From Beta vulgaris subsp. vulgaris (lineage: Eukaryota > Streptophyta > Magnoliopsida > Caryophyllales > Amaranthaceae), in the NCBI RefSeq assembly GCF_026745355.1, contig NC_079210.1:13367023-13431022 (forward strand): a stretch of 64,000 nt of DNA. The letters run 5' to 3'. The notes under the pieces are model-generated. The model did no database searches and was not told where the DNA came from. It saw only the letters and a list, made by a program, of their open reading frames with translations. Made by a program: the position numbers and the translations under genes. Shown here piece by piece: positions 1-10,444 of this stretch. The stretch's first letter is position 1, and the number at the start of each line of letters is the position of its first letter.

Positions 1-102
1 TATTGCAAATAACGAAAATATGCGACAAATGACGAGTTGCAAAATAGTAGTTGTATTCCAATTGATCAAAAGTTGTAAAATACAACCAAAAGTTTACAAA
101 AG

Positions 103-2691
103 CTAGGGTCGAAACAGAAAAGCTAAAAGGCCGACAAGGCCAAAGCTAAGAAAATAAAATCCTAAGAAGCTAAGAAAAGAGGACGGCGGCAGGTTGCTCT
201 GGTGGAGGTGGCTCGGTGCTACCAGCATCTTCTTCTCATCATCAGAGTCGCTGTCCGAGCTCATCTCTTCAGCCATCTTGGCCTTAATCTCAGCTGCTCG
301 GCTCGGCCAACTCCTGGTAGCGAGACCAGACTGAATTCCAGTCGGCCTCGGGCAGGAATCAGCAAAGGCTACCTTAAGCCTAGCAAGCGCCTCGTCCTCG
401 CCCATCTTATGGGAAGATTGGCCCACGTCGGCGCAGAAATCGGTACAGTCGTCCGACTTCTGCCAGGCGTTGAACCATTCCTCCTGAGAACGAGAAACGG
501 CCGCTTGGGCTTCCTTCAGTTGAGCCTCGGCCGAGGAAGTTTGAGCCGGACCTCTTCCAAGTCCTTCTCGGCCTGAGCTTACTTGGTCTCGGCCGTAGCT
601 TTGGCGGACTCAGCGTTGTCTTTGGCAAGAGTAAGGTTGGTCCTTTCGACCTGCCAGTCCTCCCTCTCTTGCTTCCAGGTCGCCTCGCCATCATCAATTT
701 TTTTGTTGGCCTCCTCCAAGCGGAGCTCGGCCAGACGCTTAGCTTCCTTGGCCTGGTAGACCTCATCGAAGTGCTTCCGAGCCGCCTCCTTCAGGCTCTG
801 AACCTCCTGCACCAGTGTGAGCCGGTCCTCGGCTACCTTGGTCATCCGGATGGAAAACTGCAAAACAAAGACAAGTTAGAAAAAAAAATGAAAAAGTAAA
901 AGGAGGAGTAAGGCTAAGGTACTTACATCCATCCAGGAGCGAAAAGTTCGCTCGATTCGTTTCTCCCATTCACCGCGTTGATATGATCTCGGTCGGTTTG
1001 GGTAACCAGTATTTCCAGGGCACTGGCAATCCGTTCTTCTTGTCCGTCTTGGACATTTGAGTAAAGGGGACCGGCGCCTCGGATAAGGTCTGCTCGGTGT
1101 GCGAGGTCCCCTGTACGTGGCTTGGACTTCGCACCGGCTCGAAATCCTCTGGGTGAAGGGAAATGTGTGTCCCCTCGTCCCCAGAAGCCGGGCGGGGGCT
1201 GTTCACCTCAACAGAAGGCTCTTGCCTTGCCTTCTTGGCCGAGGCCTCCTTCTCGGCTCGGGCCTTCGCCAAAGCCTTCTCCGTCATTTCCACCCTCTCT
1301 TCAGTGCGCTCCTTGCGCTTTCTCGGCTTGGGATTGGAAGGATCCTGTAAAACATATGAAAAGTTGGTGAGAAACAAGGAAAGAAGGATTAAACCGGGTC
1401 GGATAGAGAAGTATCTTACCTTTGGCTTAGAAGGCTTGTTAATTTATTCGCCTTCATCTCGGCCCTAATCCGAGCAGCCTTCAGAGCGGCGGAGGTTAGT
1501 CGTTCGGCCATGTCCGGGTCTGTTTCCTTTATGTAAGCAAGAGAAGCCTCTGTAAAAAGACAAACAGTTAGCAAAATATAGCAAATAAAGCAAAAACAAG
1601 TCAACCGGACCCCCTTGTTGCCGAATTACCCTTGGGAAAAGCCGGGCTCAGACCAAACGCGGCCAGGAAGTGCTCATCTTTAAAGAACTTGCAGCTCGGG
1701 AGCCAGTTCCCCGCTACAAAAACTTCGCCGCCGTCCACTATTTTAGCCTCTAACTGCATGTATATAGCAGCCACGGCTTCGTCTTCCGACAACTCGGGCA
1801 CTTTGAAATTGAGGCAGTGATTTGGGTCGTCAGATGGAGGCACGATCGGGATGCCCCATTCCCCCCATAGTAGACGAAGGCGAAGCACCGGCGAAACCCC
1901 TTTTGAGAAGTGGGTAAGTCAAGAACAGTTCGGTAGCCTCGCCGAGCTTGGAAACACCACCACCCAGGTCCGTGATCCCCCGCTGGCATTTCAAAAAGCT
2001 TATACAAATGGCGCCAGAGTGTGAGGGTCGGCCTAACGCCGATGATATCACATATTACCTGAACCGCCAAGATTCCTCCCCATGAGTTTTGGAGAAAGCT
2101 GACCCAGGCATAGGTTAGAAGCATTCAAGATATCCTTCTCAAACGGGTCAGCGGGAATCTTAAGCCCATCTCCATGGCCTTGTAATAAAAGGCGGTACAT
2201 CCAGGGGGTGGGCTCAGAATAGTGTGACTAGCATCGGGTCGGACCAGTATGTAGGGGTCCTTTATTTGGAACTTCGCTGCTTGGCCTCGGGCATCCTCCA
2301 TAAGGCCTTTATTAAGAGGAAGTGGAAATTTTGCTCCCGGACCGCCTTTGGGGTCGATCTCCGGATACGCGAGCCGACCCGATGTAGAAGCTTCGCCTTC
2401 CTCTCCCGGCATAGCTATCCTAACTACACCATCAGACAAATATTTGTCTAAGTAACTCCTCGAAGAAGGATAGGCCAGGGACACCTCCCAGGGTAGGGGG
2501 ATGGTACCCTCGGCCTCCTCCTCCTCGGCTTGCGAAGGAGTACTTGGGAGGGAAAGCGCCTCAGGCACGGCCGAGGGATCCGGGCAACTTATTAAAGTTG
2601 ACACCAAAACCATTCCCATACCCCTCACTTCCTCGGCTAAATTATAAGGAGGTGAGGGAGGGGGTGTCACTGACTCGGACGAGCTCCCCAT
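103..2691 (-). pseudogene. antisense extra ORF of a Ty3/gypsy element (broken, multi-exon)
   Basis: A gene-like region reads right to left from an ATG at 2689-2691. The first exon starts MGSSSESVTPPPSPP and has an acidic stretch. Near 2050-1880 is a segment with GWWCFQARRGYRT and a leucine/proline-rich stretch typical of the plant 'putative gypsy-type transposon' domain (PF04195; family recalled, not searched). Further pieces lie at about 1888-1601, 1604-1416, 1350-970 and 863-579, separated by intron-like AT-rich gaps. The 863-579 piece is strongly coiled-coil (many E, K, A, L). The frame breaks near 2155 and again near 2095, so no single open protein exists. The neighbouring LTR reads plus, so this ORF is antisense to its host element, as known for extra ORFs of Tat-lineage gypsy elements. 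Role unknown. Exon limits are approximate. Confidence 0.6.
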
Positions 2692-3224
2692 TATTTATCA
2701 ACAGAAGGGGTCGGCCGATTTTATTAAAGGAAAGAGAAGAAAACTTAGTGAAAAAACAAAACGAGTGCGTACCTGGTCGGACGAGAAGGATGGAGCCCGG
2801 ACTTAGAGAGAGAAAATGAGCTAAAGTAGAGAGAGAGAGAGCAGAAAACTCAAATTTAGAGAGAGAGAGAGAATTGTAAAAGTGACAAAAATCTCTCCCC
2901 TCTCTCCTACTTATAGGCAAAATCCTCGGTCCCCGTGCTCCACGTCACTCTTGGACCGGGCCTTGTGTCTTCAACACCTTAATGGGCCTCCCAACTGCCC
3001 AAAACTGTTCAAAAGGCACAACTCCTCGGAATATCAATCGTCACAAAAGTCATCAATAACCAGAAGTTGAATCGCGACCATGTTTTCAAGCACCCCAATA
3101 ATCCACCGTTGCCACGTGGCATTTGGGTTCCCAAGAAGCTATTAAGTTCACCAGCTCAATATTGCCAGTTCATCAGCTCAAGGTTATCCACTCGGTCACC
3201 TCAGCCAGTGGTCCAAAACCTTAG

Positions 3225-4030
3225 GCACCGGCTCGGACAAGCATGGGGCTCATTGGCCCCTCATCCGAGCCGCGTCCAACTAGCTCAGCCCTTGGAGGCA
3301 CTCCTCCTTGGTTGAGTAAGTCTCCTAAGTCCCAGATTGACTTAGCGAGAGCAGGCACCGGCTCGGACAAGCATGGGGCTCATTGGCCCCTCATCCGAGC
3401 CGCGTCCAACTAGCTCAGCCCTTGGAGGCACTCCTCCTTGGTTGAGTAAGTCTCCTAAGTCCCAGATTGACTTAGCGAGAGCAGGCACCGGCTCGGACAA
3501 GCATGGGGCTCATTGGCCCCTCATCCGAACCGCGTCCAACTAGCTCAGCCCTTGGAGGCACTCCTCCTTGGTTGAGTAAGTCTCCTAAGTCCCAGATCGA
3601 CTTAGCGAGAGCAGGCACCGGCTCGGACAAGCATGGGGCTCATTGGCCCCTCATCCGAGCCGCGTCCAACTAGCTCAGCCCTTGGAGGCACTCCTCCTTG
3701 GTTGAGTAAGTCTCCTAAGCCCTAGATTGACTTAGCGAGAGTAGGCACCGGCTCGGACAAGCATGGGGCTCATTGGCCCCTCATCCGAGCCGCGTCCAAC
3801 TAGCTCACCTTGGAGGCACTCCTCCTTGGTTGAGTAAGTCTCCTAAGTCCCAGATTGACTTAGCGAGAGCAGGCACCGGCTCGGACAAGCATGGGGCTCA
3901 TTGGCCCCTCATCCGGGCCGCGTCCAACCGGCTCGGCCTAAGGAGGCCCTCCTTGATTGACTTGGCGAACGAGGATACCGGCTCGGACAAGCATGGGACT
4001 CATTGGTCCCTAGTCCGAGCCGTAAAGTAA
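3225..4030 (+). repeat. tandem array, period about 130 bp, inside the LTR
   Basis: Units beginning GCACCGGCTCGGACAAGC start at 3225, 3355, 3485, 3615 and 3745 (period exactly 130), then at 3873 (128). A final diverged, shortened unit begins near 3975. The first units differ by only one or two bases, so the array was homogenised or expanded recently. Unit copies contain CCTCATCCGAGCCGCG and CTCCTCCTTGGTTGAG. Confidence 0.95.
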
Positions 4031-4052
4031 TCACACCCCTCCATTTCTTGAC

Positions 4053-4360
4053 GAGACCGGGTCGGCACTCAAGCCACCCCTCTCCTCAAGGAGACCGGGT
4101 CGGCACTCAAGCCACCCCTCTCCTCGAGGAGACCGGGTCGGCTCTCAAGCCACCCCTCTCCTCGAGGAGATTGGGTCGGCACTCAAGCCACCCCTCTCCT
4201 CGAGGAGACCGGGTCGGCTCTCAAGCCACCCCTCTCCTGGAGGAGACCGGGTCGGCACTCAAGCCACCCCTCTCCTCGAGGAGACCGGGTCGGCACTCAA
4301 GCCATCCCTCCCCTCGAGGAGACCGGGTCGGCACTCTAGCCACCCCTCCTCCTTGAGTGG
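4053..4360 (+). repeat. tandem array, period 38 bp, inside the LTR
   Basis: About eight units starting GAGACCGGGTCGGCACTC begin at 4053, 4091, 4129 and so on, with a constant 38 bp period. Most unit junctions carry CTCGAGGAG. It lies only about 25 bp after the 130 bp array, but its unit is unrelated in length. Open reading frames across it are by-products of the repeat. Confidence 0.95.
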
Positions 4361-4640
4361 ACTGGGTCGGCACGTGCCCTATTTTCCTGCCTAAGAAGCA
4401 GGTCAGCCTGGGTTCCAAACTATCTAGGTTCCACCACGAACGGGAAACATGTCAGCAAGGCCTCGATATTTCCCATTCCTGGCGTGGGGCTAATTGTTTG
4501 GGCTTATTTCCTGGTTTAGGCTTACCAAGGATAATCCAGCCCAATAAATGCCTTAGAGCCTCCAGTGGGCCCCACCTGTGATGGTGCATCCCAGCTGTCA
4601 GTGCCCCCCAGCTGGCCTACAGTTGGGATATCCCCAGCAC

Positions 4641-4648
4641 TATAAATA
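4641..4648 (+). promoter_or_regulatory. TATA box of the gypsy LTR
   Basis: TATAAATA lies about 265 bp before the LTR end and is followed by a CT-rich leader (CATCTCTCTCTAGAC near 4702). This is the usual U3/R layout of a plant LTR. The reading direction is plus, opposite to the ORF at 103-2691. Confidence 0.5.
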
Positions 4649-4907
4649 TTCAACCCCCTCATCAATGAGAAGGTATTGAATTCTTACCTAACAAACCAGA
4701 GCATCTCTCTCTAGACTTTATCTCTCTAAGCTTGATCACTGACTTGAGCGTCGGAGAGGCGATCCCGAAACAACCCCCGGGGCAGTCTAACCGTTACTTT
4801 TGCAGGATTCCAGCGTACGGACTTTGAACTCAGGACATTCGAATCTGACCCGGTACTCCCTAAGCAAAGGAATTAGAACCCTTAATTTCTAGACAGAAAC
4901 ACTAACA

Positions 4908-6119
4908 AAATCAAAACATCATCAAACTATTACAGTATAAATAGAATTAAAAACAATAATAATTGTTATCAAAAAAAACAAACCCAAAATATTGATTGAG
5001 ATTTAAGGTTTAGGATCAGAAGACTCAAAGAAAGCCAATTTGTAGTCCGCAATTTGTCCCCCAAATATGTCAATTTGTTGAAAAAAAATTTATGCACAAA
5101 TTCATCAATATACTCCACTATTATCAAAAACTCACCAATTGGCTTTCTTTATGAATCTGAATCGGCTCTACAATGGCGAAAATCGAACCGGAGAAGCCAA
5201 ATATGAACAGCAAAGCTTCTTAGAAATCGGAATTGTTGACGACGGAAGTAATTTTTCGAAATCAGATCTCATGGGTGCGAAAATGGGGTTGGGTGGTGGA
5301 GAGATTAATCGCGAGTGAGGTTTTGGTGGTCGTGGGTTGCAGCTTGGCGAGGAAAGAGAAAGAAAATGAGGGAGATTATGGTGAAGGAGGAGGGCGAAGG
5401 AGCGGAGAAGGCAAGGGCATGGTGAGGACGAAGGAGCAGAGAAGGCAGGGCATGGGGAAGAACATGGAAGAAGATTTTACAAATACCATATTTATTAAGG
5501 TGGGAATGCCCCAATTTTACAGATTTTATAACAGAATCGATAGGTGGTGGGAATTTATAAGGTTTGGGAAAGAAAAGGTGGGAAAATAAAAAAAAATAAA
5601 AAAATTGAAAAGGTGGGAATTTACAAATACCATATTTATTAAGGTGGGAATGCAAATTCAGAATAAATTGACTTTACAAACTTATGTACTTCGTATATAA
5701 ATTTAGTAATTGTTGGTATAGATATATTCTAAGGATTTTTATTACTGATGCTCAATGTGTAGCTAAGAAGTATAGAACTCATATGATGTAATTACTTTGT
5801 ATTATGTTTGCTCTTATTCTGGAAAACAAAAACTGGAAGAGCCAATTATGTAACACATCAAAGAATTTTAGTTAAGTTTTTATTTTATCTTATTTTTGGT
5901 AAGTAAGAAAATTTCATTAAACACCAAAAACATACACCCAAATCAACCAAGGGGAGACAACTTCTAGGAAGGACTCTCACCCAAAACAAGGAAGACTGCA
6001 AGAACAAAACCAGCCTAGAAAGGCTAACAGACAAATACAATACTTCAAACAAAAGCAAACTCACAAGCTCTCAATCCATGCCCTATTATGGGTGCTACCT
6101 TTTTTTCTCAAAATATGTA
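4908..6119. other. AT-rich DNA without a recognised gene
   Basis: No supported coding exon. Contains a 34 bp direct repeat (5476-5509 and 5620-5653). The ORF at 5233-5589 is a low-complexity G/A-rich reading with no recognisable domain. Confidence 0.4.
5476..5653 (+). repeat. 34 bp direct repeat pair
   Basis: The segment starting TTTACAAATACCATATTT and ending GGTGGGAATGC occurs at 5476-5509 and again at 5620-5653, apparently without change. It brackets about 110 bp of purine-rich DNA. Confidence 0.8.
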
Positions 6120-6720
6120 TAATCCTATGCTTTACACTGAATTGTATAAGTTGTACAGTAGAATTCACAGGGACAGAACCTTGCTCCCAATGATTCTTGA
6201 TCCTCGCTAACCACACCGACCAAGCTTGGGAAAAGTTTTTTCATCATCTATATTGAACGTTTCCGGAACATTAACTCTTAGCATTGTAGAACTTGGTGTA
6301 GCAGGAATATAAACCACAGCTGTGGACTGTATTGAAGGGTTTGTCGCCCACTGAAGGCCTGCTTTTTTAGCTGATTGTTTCACGAGGTATGATTTGGAAA
6401 CGTCTCACTTATATATAAAATGGAGTTCCTGCAGCAGATGGAAGGAAGTTCCGTTCTGTCCAATAGTAGAATACATCCTAAATACAAGTGTAGGATCTAC
6501 CCGTCCGCTCCATGTGTGACCCTTGACCAAAGAACGTAAGCAGTAATAGGAAGCCAAAGATTACCATTTTCATCATTAATACGACCCCAAACGTTCCCAT
6601 TTATATCAGTCACCGCTTCACCAATGCTACTGCCCATATCATTAAGAATGTTAGCAACGCCTAAACTCATGTACTCCCTTAAACAAAAAGCAACATACTC
6701 TTTCTAAACTAACCCAACCG
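6120..6720 (-). pseudogene. degenerate coding remnant, family unrecognised
   Basis: Reading right to left, two stretches keep protein-like composition over 40-60 codons with occasional stops. One is near 6660-6520 (contains DINGNVWGRINDENGNLWL). The other is near 6240-6080 (contains AWSVWLARIKNHWEQG, loosely like C-terminal parts of plant LINE polyproteins). They are out of frame with each other. I do not recognise the family with any certainty. Confidence 0.25.
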
Positions 6721-8469
6721 ATGGGCAGCCCCGTTTCTGAGATTTTGGAGGCCCAAGGGCGAGCCTACATATTAGGGCCCTGATTAAGTCCAAGTTTTTT
6801 GAACGTTTTATTTTTCGGTCTAGACCAAAAAAACAATTTTTTGGTCCGAAATTTTTGAAAAAGACGTTAAAATAAGGAGGTAAGTACTTGATCAGTTAAT
6901 ATGTCAATCAGAAAACCCAAAAAAAAAATTGAAAAGATGCACAATTAAATGATTAATAAAGAAATTCCAAATAAAGTTACAACCATCGAAAGACCAAAGG
7001 CGGAAAAATTTAACCTGGACCGAAATAAAGTGATAAAAAATAATTTAAATTTATATTAGATAATATCAAAATTTTATTAAAAAAAATTATGGATTAAAGG
7101 TCTGTTCTTTTTGATTAATTTGCTTTGCATTATTTTAATAAAATATCATGAACTACTCTAGACTTATTCAGAACAAAAAACAATAGGGTAAAATTAAATT
7201 TATCATTTTGTTAATAGTTTAGATTACACTTATTGATTAGAGTAAAAAGACCCGCTTCTCTGTGGATTCGACCCTACTTCCCTATCTACTTTAATTAGAG
7301 ATTTAGGTTATTACTTTTGATTGGTGATATGACTTTAGCCTGTCAGTTAGCAATACTATATTTGCTACATAAACGTCTTATTCACGCTGCTTAATGGATT
7401 AAAATTTTTATCAACTCATAAGTGAGACAAGTAGGTTGCAGTTGCTTTTTTTTCATCACTTAACAAAGACAATGGAGGAAGAATATCAGATTGGACAACG
7501 TTGAATATTTCTTGTCCAGCACAAGTGCATATTCACTCTCTAACAATCTCAATAAATCCACAATCTAGTGGCTGTTTTGGCCTCCATAGATTAGAAACTC
7601 TATGAGAACTACTCACCAAGTAATGGCTTAAGGAAAACTAATAGTCTAGATATTGCAATTTCTCAAATCAATCTGCTAACAGAAACTTTCTCCAAATCAA
7701 AATAAGATTCCAACCAAACACTAAATAAAATACACAATCTGAAGATAAGCCCTCAAATTATCAACAACAACCCCAGAATTACTTCGAGTTATTTATATTA
7801 TTAAATTAAATGCACAAAACAATACATAAAAACATAAACCAAACCACAGATTTTACAAGAAATTACTTCGAATTTGTGTTTATAACAACCAAATAAACTA
7901 CTACCAACAATATCAAATCATCATAAACTGCATTTTTGAACAATTTCAACCAAAAATTTCAAGCAAATTAATGTACTTCAATTTAATTAATGTACTTCAA
8001 ATTCGAACAATTTCACACAAATTCACAACAATTTCGACCCATTTCAACCAAATACACAGCATGTTCGAACAATTTCGAGCAAATAAATGTACTTCATTTT
8101 CGAACAAATTCAAGCATACATACAGCAATTTCGTTCCAACAATTCAATTGGTAAACCCGCACTCACAATTTCGAACCACCAAAATTCACCTTCTTCAGAT
8201 ATAAAGGGTTGCGTGCTTTCCACGACCTACTTCTGAACGCCACCAACAGCAACGTCCTTCGCCGGCGTCAATTACAGCAGCAGCAGCAACGACCACAAGC
8301 CCCACGACCGCTGGCGGGAGTGATTTGGGCCGTCGAAATGTGGAAGGGTTTGGGTATGAAATTTGGGAGGGAAGAAAATTTGGGTTTTTTTTTAGAGCAA
8401 AATCGTGGATGAGGAGTATATTGAATTGAAATCGAGAAAGAGGAGGAAAAAAAAACCTGACATTTCATT
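6721..8469. other. AT-rich DNA without a recognised gene
   Basis: Low-complexity A/T-rich sequence. 7920-8200 repeats short motifs such as GTACTTCAA and CGAACAATTTC. The ORF there (7971-8204) is N/F/T-rich and looks non-coding. 8220-8440 has UTR-like CAG-rich and purine-rich tracts resembling the interior of the CACTA element near 34.1-34.7 kb. Confidence 0.4.
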
Positions 8470-8615
8470 TCCAATTGGGCGGCGGTTTGATTGGGCGGCG
8501 GTTCAAACCGCCGCCCATATACAATTTGAACCGCAGCCCAATTGAACCGCCGCCCAATTAATTTTATTTTTTTTGAATATTTTGGGCTGCGGTTTGGTTT
8601 GAACCGCAGCCCATA
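8470..8615. repeat. GC-rich inverted-repeat block (GGGCGGCGGTT / AACCGCCGCCC)
   Basis: Alternating direct and inverted copies of GGGCGGCGGTT and GGGCTGCGGTT with their complements (AACCGCCGCCC, GAACCGCAGCCC) fill about 145 bp and would fold into strong hairpins. The pattern resembles CACTA subterminal repeats, but no CACTA terminus is seen nearby. It ends just where Harbinger transposase-like coding begins. Confidence 0.7.
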
Positions 8616-8619
8616 TACA

Positions 8620-9957
8620 ATTTCTGATGATCTTGCCAATTCTAATCAAGCAAATTATAGAAGACGTTATGAAAGGCGTAGACAAGCAAACCGTATGATG
8701 GATCAGATGATGGATGGCTTCATAATGGCCAATCCAGCTGAAATATACGCCGCGGTTAATCAAGTTCCTAGGGAACTCAGGATTCTAGTTCCAATAGATC
8801 GTGAAAGTGGACACGACTGCTTATGGAATGATTACTTTGCAGATAATCCTGTCTTCCCTCCAAATTATTTCCGCCGAAGATTTTGCATGCAAAAATATGT
8901 CTTCCTCCGTATAGTGGAAGTCTTAACTACTCGTAATGAATTCTTCAAACAAAGGCCAAATGTCACTGGTAGACTTGGTGCTTCTGGATTACAAAAGTAA
9001 ACAGCAGCTATACAATTGTTAGCATCCGACACATCAGCTGATTCAGTGGATGATTATCTACGAATCAGTGCGTCTCTTGCAAGAGATTCATTGCAACATT
9101 TTGTTGAAGGTGTTGTCTTCCACTTTAGTGATGAATATCCGAGACGACCTACTGAAACAGATTTAAATAGATTATTAGGATTTCCTGGCATGATGATTTG
9201 TATTGATTGCATGCACTAGCGGTGGAAAAATTGCCCGACTCAATTTAAGGGAATGTATTCTGGAAGACCTGGTAAGTCGACATTGATTCTAGAAGCCATT
9301 GCCTCATATGATATGTGGATCTGGCATGCTTTCTTCGAAACACCAGGTAGGTGTAATGATATTAACGTTGTTGATAGATCTCCATTGTTTAATGATGTTT
9401 TTGAAGGTCGTGCACCTCCAGTTAACTATGTTGTAAATGACCACCAATACGATATGGGATACTACCTCAACGACGGTATATATCCTCGGTGGGCAGCTTT
9501 TATACCCACAATAACCTTCCACGGAATCCAAAGGAAAGTCTTTTTGCCCAACGTCAAGAGGGTGTTCGAAAAGATGTGGAACGTGCATTTGGAGTATTAC
9601 AAGCTCGATTTGCTATAGTTCGTCAACCTGCTTTAGCTCATGATAGAGAGATGTAGGAAAAATAATAATCACCTGCATTATTATTCATAACATGATAGTT
9701 GAAGATGATGAACGAGATTCATATTCCCTTCATTATGATCCCAATGATTATGAAGAACCTCCACATCCTAGTTCAAGTCAACAAAATGCGCAAAATTTCG
9801 ACGAACCTTTTAGATACGAAACTAGTGAGAATCGCATTGCAAACTTGCAAACATATATGACTAATAGAGTTCGAGTTCGTGACAATCTCATGCATGACTG
9901 CCTCAAATCAGACCTAGTGGAAAATATTTGGATGAAATTTGGAGAAACCATGCTTTA
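8620..9957 (+). pseudogene. PIF/Harbinger-type transposase (ALP1-like), inactivated
   Basis: The translation follows the plant transposase family PF04827/DDE_Tnp_4 in order. It has an N-terminal region with FRRRFCMQKYVFLRI, then DEYPRRPTETDLNRLL, GFPGMMICIDCMH (first catalytic Asp), ASYDMWIWHAFF, DINVVDRSPLF (second Asp context), MGYYLNDGIYPRWA, and the C-terminal HNMIVEDDERD. It is dead. A stop interrupts the frame at 8998-9000. TAG replaces an expected Trp codon at 9217-9219, just after the first Asp motif. The frame shifts near 9535-9560, and another TAG falls near 9655. The last open segment ends with TAA at 9955-9957. No ORF1 partner or terminal inverted repeats were identified. Confidence 0.85.
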
Positions 9958-9965
9958 ATTAAGGC

Positions 9966-10436
9966 TAGGGGTGAAAGTTCAGTGTGCGGTTGGATTAGGG
10001 CCTAATCCAATCCGATCCGAATAAAATTTGGATTTCAAATTTTCAATCTGAATCCAAACCAATTAGGGTTTGAATCCGATCCAATCCAATCCGAAAATTC
10101 ATACTTTAGATTGGATCAGATCCGAAAATCCGATTTTTTTTAGAACTCTAGTTTTTTGATGAAATAAAAGCAAAACAGCAGCCTAGTAGATTTAGGAAAT
10201 GAGAAATTAAATGCAATTAGTGTTTTAGGGGAAGGATTGAAGTGCTATGTGTATTGGGCTATGGAGTAGGTTTTTATATAATAAAAAATCAGTTAAGCAC
10301 TTAAAACCAATCCAAATACATAACACAAGGCATATTACTATTCGGTTTCAATCCGAACACAGTTCGAATCCAATCCGAATTAATAATTCGGATTGTATTG
10401 GATTTTTAAATTTTATCCGAATAACTTTCACCCCTA
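9966..10436. mobile_element. non-autonomous hAT element (MITE), 471 bp
   Basis: Termini TAGGGGTGAAAGTT and AACTTTCACCCCTA are inverted repeats. The 8 bp target duplication ATTAAGGC is exact at 9958-9965 and 10437-10444. An 8 bp duplication and this TIR style are typical of the hAT superfamily. The interior repeats GGATT/AATCC motifs (CCAATCCGATCCGAA and variants). No coding capacity. Confidence 0.95.
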
Positions 10437-10444
10437 ATTAAGGC

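Larger units (their letters stand above)
2875..4907 (+). mobile_element. 3' LTR of a Ty3/gypsy (Tat-like) retrotransposon
   Basis: A GA-rich polypurine-like tract (about 2858-2873) is followed by TGTAAAAG at 2875. The region ends with CACTAACA at 4907, giving the TG...CA termini of an LTR of about 2.0 kb. It holds two tandem arrays, a TATA box at 4641 and a CT-rich leader. AT-rich unrelated DNA starts directly after 4907. The other LTR and the pol genes would lie left of the window, so neither LTR pairing nor the target duplication can be tested. The left boundary is inferred. Confidence 0.6.

Noticed and set aside
3773..4356. Long ORFs across the tandem arrays
   Set aside because: Repeats whose period is not interrupted by stops give open frames by chance; no domain is visible.
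3225..4360. CRISPR-like regular repeats
   Set aside because: The units are contiguous tandem copies without unique spacers, and this is a plant nuclear sequence.
5233..5589. 118-codon ORF on the plus strand
   Set aside because: Purine-biased low-complexity translation, contains half of a direct repeat, no recognisable family.
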